Of a DNA stretch of 64,000 nucleotides, positions 51,386-61,581 are shown piece after piece; within the stretch, counting starts at the first letter, position 1; each line of letters begins with the position of its first letter. The stretch covers positions 1,612,001 to 1,676,000 of the forward strand of contig CP179198.1 in the NCBI GenBank assembly GCA_051201585.1, given 5' to 3'. A program made the translations under genes and the position numbers. The notes below the pieces were generated by a model. That model was not told where the DNA came from. It did no database searches and was given only the letters and a program-made list of their open reading frames with translations. The DNA is from UBA868 sp016776875. GTDB taxonomy: Bacteria > Pseudomonadota > Gammaproteobacteria > Arenicellales > UBA868.

Positions 51386-52981
51386 ATGAACAAAGATCCA
51401 ACGGTTTTCGGCAAAGACTTGCGATACCTGTCTAAACCTTCCCGAGGACGTTTAGCAACGCTCGGGCGGCCGTCACACTGGGTCACCGGGGCATTCATCG
51501 CGATCGCGATCGCGATTTGGCTAGGCAGTTCACCCGGCGCGTCAATCGAGCGGCCCTCTAAAACACTGCAATTGCAAATTGAATCCGTCATCGAGAAAAA
51601 TGCCGAGCCCGCAGAGTCGCAAGATCATTTACTGAAAACCGGTGTCAGCGTGCTCCCCGCAATTGAGGGTATTCGAGGCATCGAGTCCTGGTCACTGATC
51701 TCAAACGAGTTTCCGCTCTTGTCACCGGGCTCTGAGAACCCCGGGGTTTCAAAAAGCCCACGGAAAGAACCTGTCAACGATGAGCAGGCAAATCAGGTCC
51801 TTCACTCCTCCGCCACTGCCAGCAGCGCAACTGCTTTAAAGGCGGAATCAACCGGTATTGCTAATAAAGACGCGGCGCCCGACGCAGCAGTTGAGTTGAT
51901 GACGCCGTGGCAGACAATCGACATTCGATCCGGAGACTCTTTGGTTCTCATCTTCAAACGACTTGATCTTGATGTCACACAGGCCATCGAGATCAGCAAG
52001 CTCGATGGCGCTAAAAAAATTAGTAACTTGCGAACGGGCCCCTATTTGCAAATTCAACAAAATGACGGTGGACTCACCGCGCTTCGGTATCAGCCGGATA
52101 TCAAGAGTTACCTGGAAGTTACCCGTAAAAACAACTCATTCATTGCCGAGACGATAAAACGAGCGTTTGATATCTCGGAAAAAGAAGTGTCGGTCGAGAT
52201 CACGGGCACGCTTTATGAGAGCGCAAAAAAAGCGGGGTTACCTGCGTCAGTTGTTCATCGAGTCACTCAGATCTTCCAGTGGGAGATTAATTTTTCGAGT
52301 GATATTCAGCCTGGCGATCGAGTCACGGTTGTTTATGAGGAACGCTCGCTTGAAGGTCAAAAGGTCGGCACGGGCCCGATTCTTGCGGTAAGCCTTGAGA
52401 ATAAAGGGAAAGTTCATCACGCGATTCGACATCTAGACGCCAACGGTGTGGCAACCTACTACTCGCCCGAGGGGAATAGCCTACAGCGGGCATTTTTACG
52501 ATCTCCCATTCCCGGCGCCTATATCAGCTCAGCGTTCTCTTACAATCGACTACATCCAATCCTGAAGGTTCGCCGACCGCATCTTGGCGTCGATTATGGT
52601 GCACGCAGAGGCACCCCGATCGTGGCAACTGCGGACGGCAAAATTATCCGGGCCTCTCGAAAAGGAGGCTATGGCAAAACGGTCATTATTCGCCATGGTC
52701 AGGAATATCGGACGCTATATGCGCACCTATCCAAATATGGCAAAGGGATTCGCAATGGAAAATGGGTGAAGCAAGGTCAAATTATCGGATATGTGGGTTC
52801 AACCGGTCTTTCAACCGGACCTCATCTTCACTATGAAATTCATGTGAGCGGAAAAGCAAGAAACCCGCAGACATTAAAATTTCCCCGCGCGGCATCCATC
52901 AGCAGCAAAGAAAAATCAAACTTTCTGGAGCAGTCTACAATCTGGGTCGCCCGCCTTAATCAGATTCGCTCAGCAAGCTGA
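51386..52981 (+). CDS. M23 family murein endopeptidase, MepM-like
   Basis: 531-residue envelope peptidase that opens peptide cross-links in murein. A single N-terminal membrane anchor (residues about 33-50, GAFIAIAIAIWLG) is followed by a low-complexity linker, a LysM/OapA-like domain (RSGDSLVLIFKRLDLD near 180) and the LytM domain with zinc ligands in HLGVDYGARRGTP and the HLHYEIH motif near residue 495. Divergent from tyrS and just upstream of anmK, the conserved Pseudomonas-like order, so it may act with murein recycling. Confidence 0.9.
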   Translation: MNKDPTVFGKDLRYLSKPSRGRLATLGRPSHWVTGAFIAIAIAIWLGSSPGASIERPSKTLQLQIESVIEKNAEPAESQDHLLKTGVSVLPAIEGIRGIESWSLISNEFPLLSPGSENPGVSKSPRKEPVNDEQANQVLHSSATASSATALKAESTGIANKDAAPDAAVELMTPWQTIDIRSGDSLVLIFKRLDLDVTQAIEISKLDGAKKISNLRTGPYLQIQQNDGGLTALRYQPDIKSYLEVTRKNNSFIAETIKRAFDISEKEVSVEITGTLYESAKKAGLPASVVHRVTQIFQWEINFSSDIQPGDRVTVVYEERSLEGQKVGTGPILAVSLENKGKVHHAIRHLDANGVATYYSPEGNSLQRAFLRSPIPGAYISSAFSYNRLHPILKVRRPHLGVDYGARRGTPIVATADGKIIRASRKGGYGKTVIIRHGQEYRTLYAHLSKYGKGIRNGKWVKQGQIIGYVGSTGLSTGPHLHYEIHVSGKARNPQTLKFPRAASISSKEKSNFLEQSTIWVARLNQIRSAS

Positions 52982-53039
52982 ACGCTTCCATTTAAACGAC
53001 CAGCTACCACTCCTCTTTAGGGTGGATCATAAAATCTAA

Positions 53040-54125
53040 ATGTCCGAGATCTTTATTGGTTTGATGTCCGGCACCAGCGCAGACGCGATCGATGCCGCTG
53101 CTGTCGACTTCTCTGCGGCTAATGGACTCGCTCTAGCTGCCACTCATTCGCATCCGCTGTCCGAGAAATTACGAGCGCGAATTTCCGACGTCAGTTGCGG
53201 AGCCTTGGATCAGCTTGACGACGTCAAACAGCTAGAAGTCGATCTTTCAATCGAGTTTTCCCACTGCGCTCAAGAAATCATTAACGTGCTAAATGACAAA
53301 CCGGTCGCGATCGGCTGTCATGGTCAAACCGTCCGGCATCGTCCTGAGTTGGGATTTACGGTTCAACTGGCTGACGGTGCGATCATTGCCCAAAGCACCC
53401 AAACGCCAGTCGTTGTGGATTTTCGGTCAGCCGATGTTGCGCTTGGCGGCCAGGGCGCCCCGCTTGTTCCGGCTTTTCATCACGAATTTTTTAGCTCATC
53501 TTCAGAGGATCGTGCAGTCGTAAATATTGGCGGAATTGCGAACGTTACGTTACTTTCAAGCGACGGGCGGGTTATTGGTTTTGATTCAGGACCCGGTAAT
53601 ACCCTTATGGATCGCTGGATCCAGCTTCATCAGGATAATCGGTGGGATCACAATGGCGCTTGGGCGAAAACGGGAGTAGTAGATGAAGCACTTTTGTTAT
53701 CGCTTCAGCAAGATCCATATTTCTCACGAAAGCCGCCAAAATCTACGGGTCTTGAGTATTTTAATCTCGACTGGCTTAACGCGTTTCTTAAAGGTGATGA
53801 GAGGGCATGTGATGTTCAGGCAGCTTTATGCGCGCTTACGGCGCATACCGTGACCGACGATATTCTTGAGTTTCTGCCTGAAGTCAAAAAGATATATCTT
53901 TGCGGCGGCGGCGCACTAAACACACAACTTAAAGAACTGATCCAAACAAAAATCGATCGCGCAGAAGTATCAACAACTGCCGACCTCGGAGTAGATCCTA
54001 AATGGGTTGAAGCCATCGCATTTGCATGGCTCGCCCGCCAAAGAATCAATCTGCAAACAGCAAACCTTCCCGAAGTCACAGGCGCCAAGAAGCGATCAAT
54101 ACTGGGCGCTGTATATCTCCCCTAA
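53040..54125 (+). CDS. anmK: Anhydro-N-acetylmuramic acid kinase
   Basis: 361-residue ASKHA-fold kinase that cleaves and phosphorylates anhydroMurNAc to MurNAc-6-phosphate in cell-wall recycling. MSGTSADAIDAAAVDF is the phosphate-1 motif, GCHGQTVRHRPE the sugar site, VVNIGGIANVT the second phosphate motif and FDSGPGNTLMD the following conserved segment. Follows the M23 peptidase by 58 bases and converges with erpA. Confidence 0.95.
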   Translation: MSEIFIGLMSGTSADAIDAAAVDFSAANGLALAATHSHPLSEKLRARISDVSCGALDQLDDVKQLEVDLSIEFSHCAQEIINVLNDKPVAIGCHGQTVRHRPELGFTVQLADGAIIAQSTQTPVVVDFRSADVALGGQGAPLVPAFHHEFFSSSSEDRAVVNIGGIANVTLLSSDGRVIGFDSGPGNTLMDRWIQLHQDNRWDHNGAWAKTGVVDEALLLSLQQDPYFSRKPPKSTGLEYFNLDWLNAFLKGDERACDVQAALCALTAHTVTDDILEFLPEVKKIYLCGGGALNTQLKELIQTKIDRAEVSTTADLGVDPKWVEAIAFAWLARQRINLQTANLPEVTGAKKRSILGAVYLP

Positions 54126-54140
54126 AGCCAATCGCTGCGA

Positions 54141-54479
54141 CTAAATTCCGAAAGATGCCCCGCAACCACAAGTTGTCGACGCATTGGGGTTGTTCACCAC
54201 AAAGCGAGTTCCCATCAGATCATCAATGAAATCGACTTCAGCTCCTCCCAGATATTGAAGACTCAGCGGATCAACCACTACCCTAACGCCCCCGCGATCA
54301 AACTCTATGTCATCGCCGGACTGCTCGTCTTCAAACTGAAAGCCATACTGAAACCCTGAACAGCCACCACCCTGGACATAGACCCTAAAGCGAAGCTCGG
54401 GATTCGCTTTAGACGTGATAAGCGCGTTCAACTGATTGACAGCGCTTTCGGTCAGGAGTAGTTCAGTTGCATCATTCAT
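54141..54479 (-). CDS. erpA: Iron-sulfur cluster insertion protein
   Basis: A-type carrier of 112 residues that delivers [Fe-S] clusters to apo-enzymes, including isoprenoid synthesis proteins. Cluster ligands: Cys in GGGCSGFQYGF and the C-terminal CGCGASFGI pair. ATG 54479 has AAGGA upstream and gives the family length; the upstream 13 codons are not needed. Next to argC as in related genomes. Confidence 0.95.
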   Translation of the reverse strand: MNDATELLLTESAVNQLNALITSKANPELRFRVYVQGGGCSGFQYGFQFEDEQSGDDIEFDRGGVRVVVDPLSLQYLGGAEVDFIDDLMGTRFVVNNPNASTTCGCGASFGI

Positions 54480-54551
54480 TGTTATTTTTTCCTTACGAAA
54501 ATGGTGATATGCGGGCAACAGTCAGATATCTCAAGTTTTCGCTCACAAAGA

Positions 54552-55583
54552 TTAAGGCCAAACGGCCAAATTCATCAAGCCGGCGGTCTCATCAAGCCCA
54601 AACATCAAATTCATATTCTGAACCGCCTGGCCCGCCGCGCCTTTTACAAGATTATCTTCGACCGCGATGATGACGGCAATATCCCCCCCTTGGGGTCGAA
54701 AACAAGAAATTTGGACCTGATTCGATCCCCGGACGCTTCTCGTCTCAGGAAGTGATCCGCTAGACATTACATCGACAAAAGGTTCTGATTCATATCGCTC
54801 TTGATATAACGCCGTCAAATCAATCGTGGTATCGGTCAGGCGAGCATACAAGGTCGCCTCAATGCCCCGAATCATCGGTACCAGGTGTGGCACGAAAGTT
54901 AGACCGACGGTCGCCCCGGCAGTCTCCGAAAGTGTCTGCCGGATTTCCGGCAAGTGTCGATGACCGTTCACGCCATAGGCCTTGAATGAGTCAGCGGTCT
55001 CCGCCATGAGCGTACCCACGGCAGCTCCCCGTCCCGCGCCTGACACACCCGATTTAGCGTCGGCAATCAGCGAACTTGTCTCGACCAAATTGTTCTCGAG
55101 AAGTGGCGTAAATCCAAGGGTTACCGCAGTGGGATAGCATCCCGGGTTTGCAACCAACTTCGCGCCAACAATCTGCTCCCGGTTAATCTCAGGCAGACCG
55201 TAAACCGCCTGACCAATGAGTTCGGGACATGCGTGATCCATTCCATACCACTCACGCCAAATTTCTGGATCTTTAATTCTAAAATCCGCTGAGAGATCGA
55301 TAAGACACGTATCTGAATCCAGGAGCGACTGGGCATGCGTCATCGCCACGCCATTGGGTGTAGCCGCAAACACTACATCACATTGATCAAGCGCCGCCTC
55401 GTCTGGATCGCAGAACGAAAGATCTGATCGACCGCGTAAACTTGGAAAAATATCACTGACCGCTTTGCCTTTTTCTGAGCGTGAACTAATCGCCACCAAC
55501 TTAACTTCAGGATGACCCACCAGCAGACGCAACAACTCTACTCCGGTGTAACCAGTCCCGCCAATAATGCCTGCTTTTATCAT
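54552..55583 (-). CDS. argC: N-acetyl-gamma-glutamyl-phosphate reductase
   Basis: NADPH-dependent enzyme of arginine synthesis, 343 residues from ATG 55583. The Rossmann motif GIIGGTGYTGVELLRLL is at the N-terminus, the nucleophile Cys in VANPGCYPTAV near residue 148 and the catalytic His in VNGHRHLPEI near 205. Adjacent to erpA, conserved order. 31 bases downstream of the amrS stop. Confidence 0.95.
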   Translation of the reverse strand: MIKAGIIGGTGYTGVELLRLLVGHPEVKLVAISSRSEKGKAVSDIFPSLRGRSDLSFCDPDEAALDQCDVVFAATPNGVAMTHAQSLLDSDTCLIDLSADFRIKDPEIWREWYGMDHACPELIGQAVYGLPEINREQIVGAKLVANPGCYPTAVTLGFTPLLENNLVETSSLIADAKSGVSGAGRGAAVGTLMAETADSFKAYGVNGHRHLPEIRQTLSETAGATVGLTFVPHLVPMIRGIEATLYARLTDTTIDLTALYQERYESEPFVDVMSSGSLPETRSVRGSNQVQISCFRPQGGDIAVIIAVEDNLVKGAAGQAVQNMNLMFGLDETAGLMNLAVWP

Positions 55584-55620
55584 GATCAAAACACGTCTAA
55601 ATTTTTACAGTATAAGAGCG

Positions 55621-56724
55621 CTATTTTACGCTCGCATTTGGAAGAAGTCCGGCCTCCCGCTCGTAGCGAGTGATCAGAATCCCCTCCTCACCACAGCATG
55701 ACTCTGCGCACTGGTTCACCTCATGCAACGATTCCCATCCCGGCAGATAATCCGCAACTGGCGCATTCTCATCGGCACAATCACAGCCTTTATCGGCATA
55801 AACATAAACAGAGCCAAGCCCTGCCTGCCGCCCTAAAGTGGCCGCACGCTCGAGCGTTTCAACTGGAGTCGCAGGCACATGCGCCAAACGATACGCGGGA
55901 TAAAACCGGGTGACATGCCAGGGACTATCATCACCTAAGTTTCGAACAATCCACTCGGCGATCTGTTGAAGCTTCTCCCTCATCATCGTTGTACCCGGGG
56001 ATTACATTAGTCCGGGTTTCAACATGGATTCCGAGATCATGAGCAGTTTTTATCGAATTTAATACTTGTGAAACGCTGGCGCGCGGACAAATCGCCTGAT
56101 AGAAGCTATCCGACATACTTTTGATATCAGAGCAAAGCACGTCGATTTTTCCTTTCAATAGGGAAAGCGCCTCATCAGTCACAAAACTATTACTGACATA
56201 AACGGTATAAAGACCGCGTTCGTGCGCGATCTCTGCCACATCAAGAACATACTCCAGCCAGACCGCAGGCTCAGAATAAGTAAAGGCAATACCTTGCACC
56301 TGACTATCAATAGCCGCTTGAACTAATCGCTCGGGCGTCACAAATGCGGCTTTGGACTGACCCCGGGCCAGCCATCCAACGCTTCAGTGCCCCATGAAAT
56401 ATCGAGGTTATGGCATCCACCACAGCGAAAGCTGCATCCATAGCTGCCGACCGACAACACGCGCGTGCCTGGGCGATAATGCCTTACCGGCTTCGATTCG
56501 ATGGGACCAATATCAATTGCCGAAACGATCCCATAAGACAGGTTATACAGCGTCCCGTTTCTGTTGACGTGTGCCTGACAGTACCCTCTTTGACCATGAT
56601 GTAACCCACACTGCCACAGACAAAGGTTGCACCTGGTTTTGTCGTCACCGATTTTCTCTTGTAATCGGGTCGGCATGAGTCGATAGGCTCCCTCGACTGC
56701 TACAGGAATTTCTTCGCTCGCCAT
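55621..56724 (-). CDS. amrS: AmmeMemoRadiSam-system radical SAM protein, two frameshifts
   Basis: Radical SAM protein of unknown reaction, partner of AMMECR1 and Memo proteins. The N-terminal piece carries a Cys-rich segment (TRCNLCLWQCGLHHGQRGYC) and the cluster motif YGCSFRCGGCHNLDIS (CxxxCxxC). Two breaks follow: one G missing near 56357 and one G too many in a GGG run near 55980. Repaired, it is about 367 residues with FTYSEPAVWLEY and a closing Cys-rich tail (CDCADENAP, ESCCGEEG) that may bind another cluster. Neither AMMECR1 nor Memo is in this window. Confidence 0.85.
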
Positions 56725-56921
56725 TACCGTTTTCCCTTAAATATAGTCATCTCGCCCCGTTAAACGGTGCTCGTTAAATAACATCGAAAACCTGACATCT
56801 TTCTGAAAAATACAAAGTGGCATACGGTGAGTTCGGGTTGCTCTGCAAATCAACTAGATAGCGATCAAACGCTGTTCATTGATAACACACCCATTAAAGC
56901 GATCATTAAAAGCGTATGCAT

Positions 56922-56995
56922 TGGCTGGGGGACCAGGATTCGAACCTGGATTGGCGGAGTCAGAGTCCGCAGTCCTACCGTTAGACGATCCCCCA
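56922..56995 (-). tRNA. tRNA-Gln (CTG)
   Basis: 74 bases with encoded CCA. Acceptor TGGGGGA pairs with TCCCCCA, discriminator G; anticodon loop CTCTGAC gives CTG. The U1-A72 pair and G73 fit glutamine identity. Marks the boundary between the conserved core and the accessory region to the right. Confidence 0.95.
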
Positions 56996-57002
56996 TCACC
57001 AG

Positions 57003-57712
57003 ATCATTAAGAGCAAGAAACCGATATAAAATGTGCACTTATCAACCGTTCTCGACCTTCACCCTATAAATGAGCGCGATATATTGTCTTCCCAAACGTC
57101 GACGTTCAATTTGTAGTCAACTTAGAAAATCTATGTGTACAAATATAACTCACTAAAGTGAAAATTAAAGACGTAATGTTCAGTCTATTTCAGATCCGAG
57201 CATAGTTGAAATATTGTCGTGATAAATCAAAAAACATTTCTTATTAAACAGGCTGGAACTATAGCAATGATCATTTTAGATAACTAAGGGGGAAAGACAC
57301 TATTACATCTACATCCTAAAGCGCTTGGGTATCCCTTGAAGCAACCACCCCCAGTTGATGACGGAGGGTGAACTGATGGCTTCTAGGGTTTGATTTGTTG
57401 GGGATGGGACTATGTTGTTCTACAATGGGCCGCATCAATCTTCTCCCAACCTCGTTTACATGTTCTGCCTCGCTAACCACTGGTCGCGTTGCCCAACGTT
57501 GCGTGGGCACAACGGCTACATGTGCCGCGGTCCCTGCAAAGAATGCGCCCCCCTCAGTCGGTCTCCTGCCTGCGCCGCTGGGATATAGTCGCGAATTATT
57601 CAACTGCCTCAATCAGATCCAGGCCAAGCCAGCCTGAGAGGCCCAGACCGACAACGGTGACGATCATGGCCCATTTTTGTTAGGATCAGGTTGATCTGCT
57701 CATGATCCCTTC
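57003..57712. other. Gene-poor boundary region, unexplained
   Basis: About 710 bases. 57003-57300 is AT-rich with no gene seen. 57316-57612 on the minus strand holds a 98-codon frame (LYPSGAGRRPTEGG, then VVPTQRWATRPVVSEAEH) without a recognised family or ribosome site. 57600-57712 contains a short hydrophobic frame (MIVTVVGLGLSGWLGLDLI) just after the TRAP permease, possibly a small membrane gene broken by an indel. The GC-richer middle part could be a remnant of a mobile or transferred element, but no transposase or terminal repeats are visible. Confidence 0.4.
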
Positions 57713-60177
57713 CTATTGACCAAAGACTTGGTTTGGCAACCAAAGAACGATCTGCGGGAAGATAAAAATCAATGTCAATCCGATGAGCTGGATCAGCATA
57801 AACTGCATCATGCCCAAGTAGATGTCTTTGAGATCCCAGTCTGGCACAACGCCTTTTAGGAAGTAGGCCGACAAAGCCACAGGTGGGGACAACCACGCCG
57901 TTTGCAGGTTTACCGCAACAAGAATTCCGAACCACACCATAAGGTCGTAACGGCTCAAGCCGTGGATATCCAAAGCTTGCCACAGTTGGCAAAAGGACCG
58001 GCACAACGATCAACACGATCGGCACCCATTCTAACGGCCACCCAAGAACAAAGATCAGCGCCATCACCATCAAAAGGATCAGGTATGGTGACATATCCAG
58101 CCCCAAAAGCAGCTCTGTCATCATCTTGGGGGTTCCAAGGCTTGAGAATTCAGCCCCAAAGAAATTTGAAGCAGCCACGAGGAACATGATCAAAACGGTG
58201 ATTTCTAAAGCTTTTGATCATGCAATCAAAGAAACCAGGGAACGTAAATTTGCGATACCCGATGGACAAAAGGATTGCCCCAAATGTACCCATTGCCGCG
58301 GCTTCTGCTGGCGTTGCAAAGCCCAATAGGATGGAACCCAAAGCAAAAGAGATCAAAATCGTTGGTGGCATCAGGCCGGCAAAGAATTCATCCCACAGGT
58401 CTGAGAATTCAAAACGCCCATCGGCGTCGCTTCGATAAATGGACGAGGCCAAGACCCCTAGCAGGATCGTAAAAGCAAATAAGACGACGGAAACAGTTGG
58501 GAAGCCCTCGGCCCAATTCGCCAGGACCATGTAGCCATGGAACAAAATTGCCAAAGGAAGCGCAATGCGCACAACCGTTAGATTGCGATAGGCGCGATAG
58601 GCAAATAGCAAAACAGATCCCAACACAATCAATCCACCAAATGGAACAACGCCGCCAAAGGCCCCACTAATACCAAGGCCAAAGATACGACAAATGGTTA
58701 GACCACCCAAAGATATGAGGGCAACTTCGGCACCATAGAAATCAGAGGTTTCCGGTTGGTCTTCATCTGACAGAATTGGTCCAAGGTCTGGATCTAGCCA
58801 ACACCGTCCCAAAGTGTAGACAAGGTACAAGGTCGCAAGTAGAGCGCCGGGGATAAACGCCCCGCGGAATAGATCCAGTGTAGATACTTCTAGGACAGGA
58901 CCCATAACAATCAACATGATGGATGGTGGGATCAAAATACCCAACGTGCCACCCGCTGTAATAGTACCGGCCGCAAGTTGAACGTTATAGCCCGAGCGGT
59001 TCATCGTTGCCCCCGCCATAATACCCAACAAAGTAACGGAGGCCCCCACAATACCCGTGGCTGCCGCAAAGATCGTGGCGACGATCAACACGGCGATATA
59101 AAGTGCGCCGCGCACACGGGACATGATCATCTGAATAGATGCGAACAAACGCTCCATTAGACCAGCGGCCTCCATGACGATGCCCATCAAGATGAAAAGA
59201 GGAACCGCCATAAGTTGGTCGTTCAGCATTGTTGAGTTTGTGTTCAGCGTCATCAAAAGTGTTGTGAGCTTGAAGTTGGATCCCCAAATACCAAACACAA
59301 AGGCCAAAAAGATCAACGTGAACGAAATTGGAAAGCCGATAAAGATCACAAAGATCATCGCCGCCAACATTATCAAACCAATCGTGGGTTTTGATAGGTC
59401 CGGACGCGCAGACATGATGTCACTAAACCATTCACCACCTGGTGTCGCGTCTGGATAGAAAACAGCCATGACCAGCCAAACCAAGGCGATAAAATACGCG
59501 GGCATCGCCATGACGAAATAGCGTTCACGCTCTTTGCCCATTTTGTGAAGGGCGCGGAAAAGTTCAGGGAACCCTTGAAGTAAGAGAAGTAGTCCCCCAA
59601 CAGGCATTGCCAAGCGCGCTGGCCATAAAACTGGCTGCCATGTACTATCAAACGCGGTTTCGCTAGTTTTGTATGCAACTTCCCAAAATTGAGCAGCAAT
59701 GATGGTAAAGAAGATCATAGATGGTATGAAAAATGCCATATAGAGCATTGCATCCACCGTAGCCTGAGTTTTATCAGACCAGTGCCGATATAAGAAATCA
59801 GCCCGAATATGAACACCACGCATCAGACCATAACCCGCGGCACCCATGAACAAAACACCTGAAATCATACGGCTGATGTCATAGGCAAACATGGTCGGCC
59901 CGAGACCTAATGCACGGGCTGTGTCCTCCCAGCCATTGCTTGCCATAATGCCGAAGGCGTTGCGAGAAAACACTTCGATTACAATAACGCCGATCAACGG
60001 AACCATTAACAGGCACAAGACTTTACCTGCCCAGTCGTTGATCAGATCAATCCACCTCGTAATGGGGCGCTGCCACGGCGTCATATCTTCGGGTGTTTCC
60101 CCCGGTTTTTCTGTCCGCCGCTCTGCGATCAACTCGTCCGCGATTTCTAAATCGTCGGGTACAACCTCTTCAGCCAT
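57713..60177 (-). CDS. TRAP transporter fused DctQ-DctM permease, two frameshifts
   Basis: Inner-membrane part of a sodium-driven TRAP carboxylate importer. The N-terminal part (about 40-215) is a four-helix DctQ domain (GVHIRADFLYRHW), the rest a DctM domain (FILMGIVMEAAGLMERLFAS, GILIPPSIMLIVMGP, FATPAEAAAMGTFGA). Frame is lost after MIKSFR (one extra A near 58203) and again near 57977; the end VWFGILVAVNLQTAW to WLPNQVFGQ lies in a third reading. Repaired length about 821. GGGAG ribosome site. Composition and sequence feel alphaproteobacterial. Follows dctP. Confidence 0.87.
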
Positions 60178-60271
60178 GTCCCGTTCTCCCTTCCTGTGCT
60201 CTCTCTATTAAAAGGGAGCGTTCTTTTTTAGGAACAAGCCTGACGTTCTTGCTAAAAAGAAGACAACGCTT

Positions 60272-60289
60272 GGGGCCCCGAAGGGCCCC
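60272..60289 (-). terminator. Intercistronic GC hairpin between dctP and dctQM
   Basis: GGGGCCC, loop TTCG, GGGCCCC: a very stable tetraloop hairpin 18 bases after dctP, lacking an immediate T run. Such hairpins protect dctP mRNA ends and lower expression of the permease. Confidence 0.6.
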
Positions 60290-60307
60290 GCACATTATCA
60301 TCAAACA

Positions 60308-61417
60308 TTACTCCAAAGTGTCGGCGTGGGCCTTACCCAAACCAGCGTTTGACGTCTGCGCACCAGCCCAGAATGGAACTACGATGTCAGCAAAGTCTTG
60401 TTGTGACTGCCATACTTCTGCGAAGAATTCATTGTCTTCAGCTGCTGCTTTAAGAAGCTTTTTCGCCGCCGCCATGTATTCTGTGAAATAGTCTGCAGGT
60501 GTATCTTCCAAGATAACATCGTGATTCGCTGTCAAATCTTTCAGAGCTTTACCGTTTTCATAGATACGGTAAGACAATGACTTAGACAAAGATGCGTTTG
60601 CTGCAACTTCCAAGGCTTTCTTTTCAATCGCTGATAGGCCTTCGTATACATCGCCATTGATGTATAGGTCAGCGTTCACAACAACCTGATGCAAACCTTG
60701 CAGGTAATAGTGCTTAAGTACTTTTTGGAAGCCAAAGACTGAGTCAGGCTTAGGGCAGCACCACTCAGCCGCGTCGATCGTACCTTTTTCAAGGGCGGGG
60801 AGAATATCTCCACCACCCATAGCAACAGCAGCGACACCAATTTCATTGTATGCAGCGCCAACCATACCGGGAGGGGCACGGAAGCGTAGTTTACGGAAGT
60901 CATCCATTGAAGAGATTGGCTCTGGGAACCAACCTAAGGCTTCTGGGCCAACTGGCTGAAGCATAAAGCCTTTTACGTTGACGCCCATTTCGCCCCATAG
61001 ACGGTCGTACAGTTCTTTACCACCACCATATTGGAACCATGATAGGAACGCGATGTTGTCTAGACCGACACCCGCACCGGCAATCGGGGCACCGAATAGG
61101 TTTGCTGCTGGGTGCTTGCCGCCCCAATAGTGAGTCCAAGCAAAGCCACCTTCAACAAGGCCCGCGTCAACGGCATCGATGATGTCGCGTGGTCCGACAA
61201 CTGCACCTGCTGGCAAAATTTCAATTGTCAATGAGCCGCCTGTTAGTTCTGCAACGTCTGCTGCAAAGCTTTCAACCATACGTACTTCGTCTGATGAGTT
61301 CGCAAGCACCGACTGAACACGAATAACAGTGTCAGCCATAGTAGTCGACGCTATCATCGCGGCGCCAACACCAATTGCAGCAGCGCTAATTTTAAGTTTT
61401 TTAAGGTCAAACATCAT
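60308..61417 (-). CDS. TRAP transporter substrate-binding protein DctP, TakP-like
   Basis: Periplasmic binding protein of 369 residues with a Sec signal peptide (1-29, ending STTMA). The substrate Arg region RKLRFRAPPGMVGAAYNEIG and the following GGGDILPALEKGTIDAAEW match the TakP-like branch binding 2-oxo acids and other carboxylates. AGGGAGA ribosome site five bases before ATGATG. It is first of the two TRAP genes, preceded by a good promoter at 61553-61581. Confidence 0.9.
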   Translation of the reverse strand: MMFDLKKLKISAAAIGVGAAMIASTTMADTVIRVQSVLANSSDEVRMVESFAADVAELTGGSLTIEILPAGAVVGPRDIIDAVDAGLVEGGFAWTHYWGGKHPAANLFGAPIAGAGVGLDNIAFLSWFQYGGGKELYDRLWGEMGVNVKGFMLQPVGPEALGWFPEPISSMDDFRKLRFRAPPGMVGAAYNEIGVAAVAMGGGDILPALEKGTIDAAEWCCPKPDSVFGFQKVLKHYYLQGLHQVVVNADLYINGDVYEGLSAIEKKALEVAANASLSKSLSYRIYENGKALKDLTANHDVILEDTPADYFTEYMAAAKKLLKAAAEDNEFFAEVWQSQQDFADIVVPFWAGAQTSNAGLGKAHADTLE

Positions 61418-61527
61418 ATTTATCTCCCTTGTGTTTTGCCTTCTTATCCATCAAAAATCTAACGCTGAAGGCACAACCGTTAAATTTTTACTTTTTTGAC
61501 CCCATCCAAAAGTGGGAGGGAGTTTAA

Positions 61528-61543
61528 ATTCTTATATAAGAAT
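61528..61543. promoter_or_regulatory. Palindrome at the dctP start point, candidate operator
   Basis: ATTCTTATATAAGAAT is a perfect 16-base palindrome lying 10-25 bases after the -10 box, where a repressor would cover the transcription start. Confidence 0.45.
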
Positions 61544-61552
61544 CCTAACTGT

Positions 61553-61581
61553 GTTATAGCTGAATGACTCTCTTGGGTCAA
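61553..61581 (-). promoter_or_regulatory. dctP promoter
   Basis: On the minus strand TTGACC, 17-base spacer, TATAAC; both boxes differ from the sigma-70 consensus at one position. Leader of about 130 bases to the dctP ATG. Confidence 0.65.

Noticed and set aside
56922..57300. Genomic island inserted in the tRNA-Gln 3' end
   Set aside because: The accessory side is at the tRNA 5' end, no duplicated tRNA fragment is visible to the right, and there is no integrase in the window.
57316..57637. Insertion-sequence remnant
   Set aside because: No transposase motif, inverted ends or target duplication could be recognised; left as unassigned.
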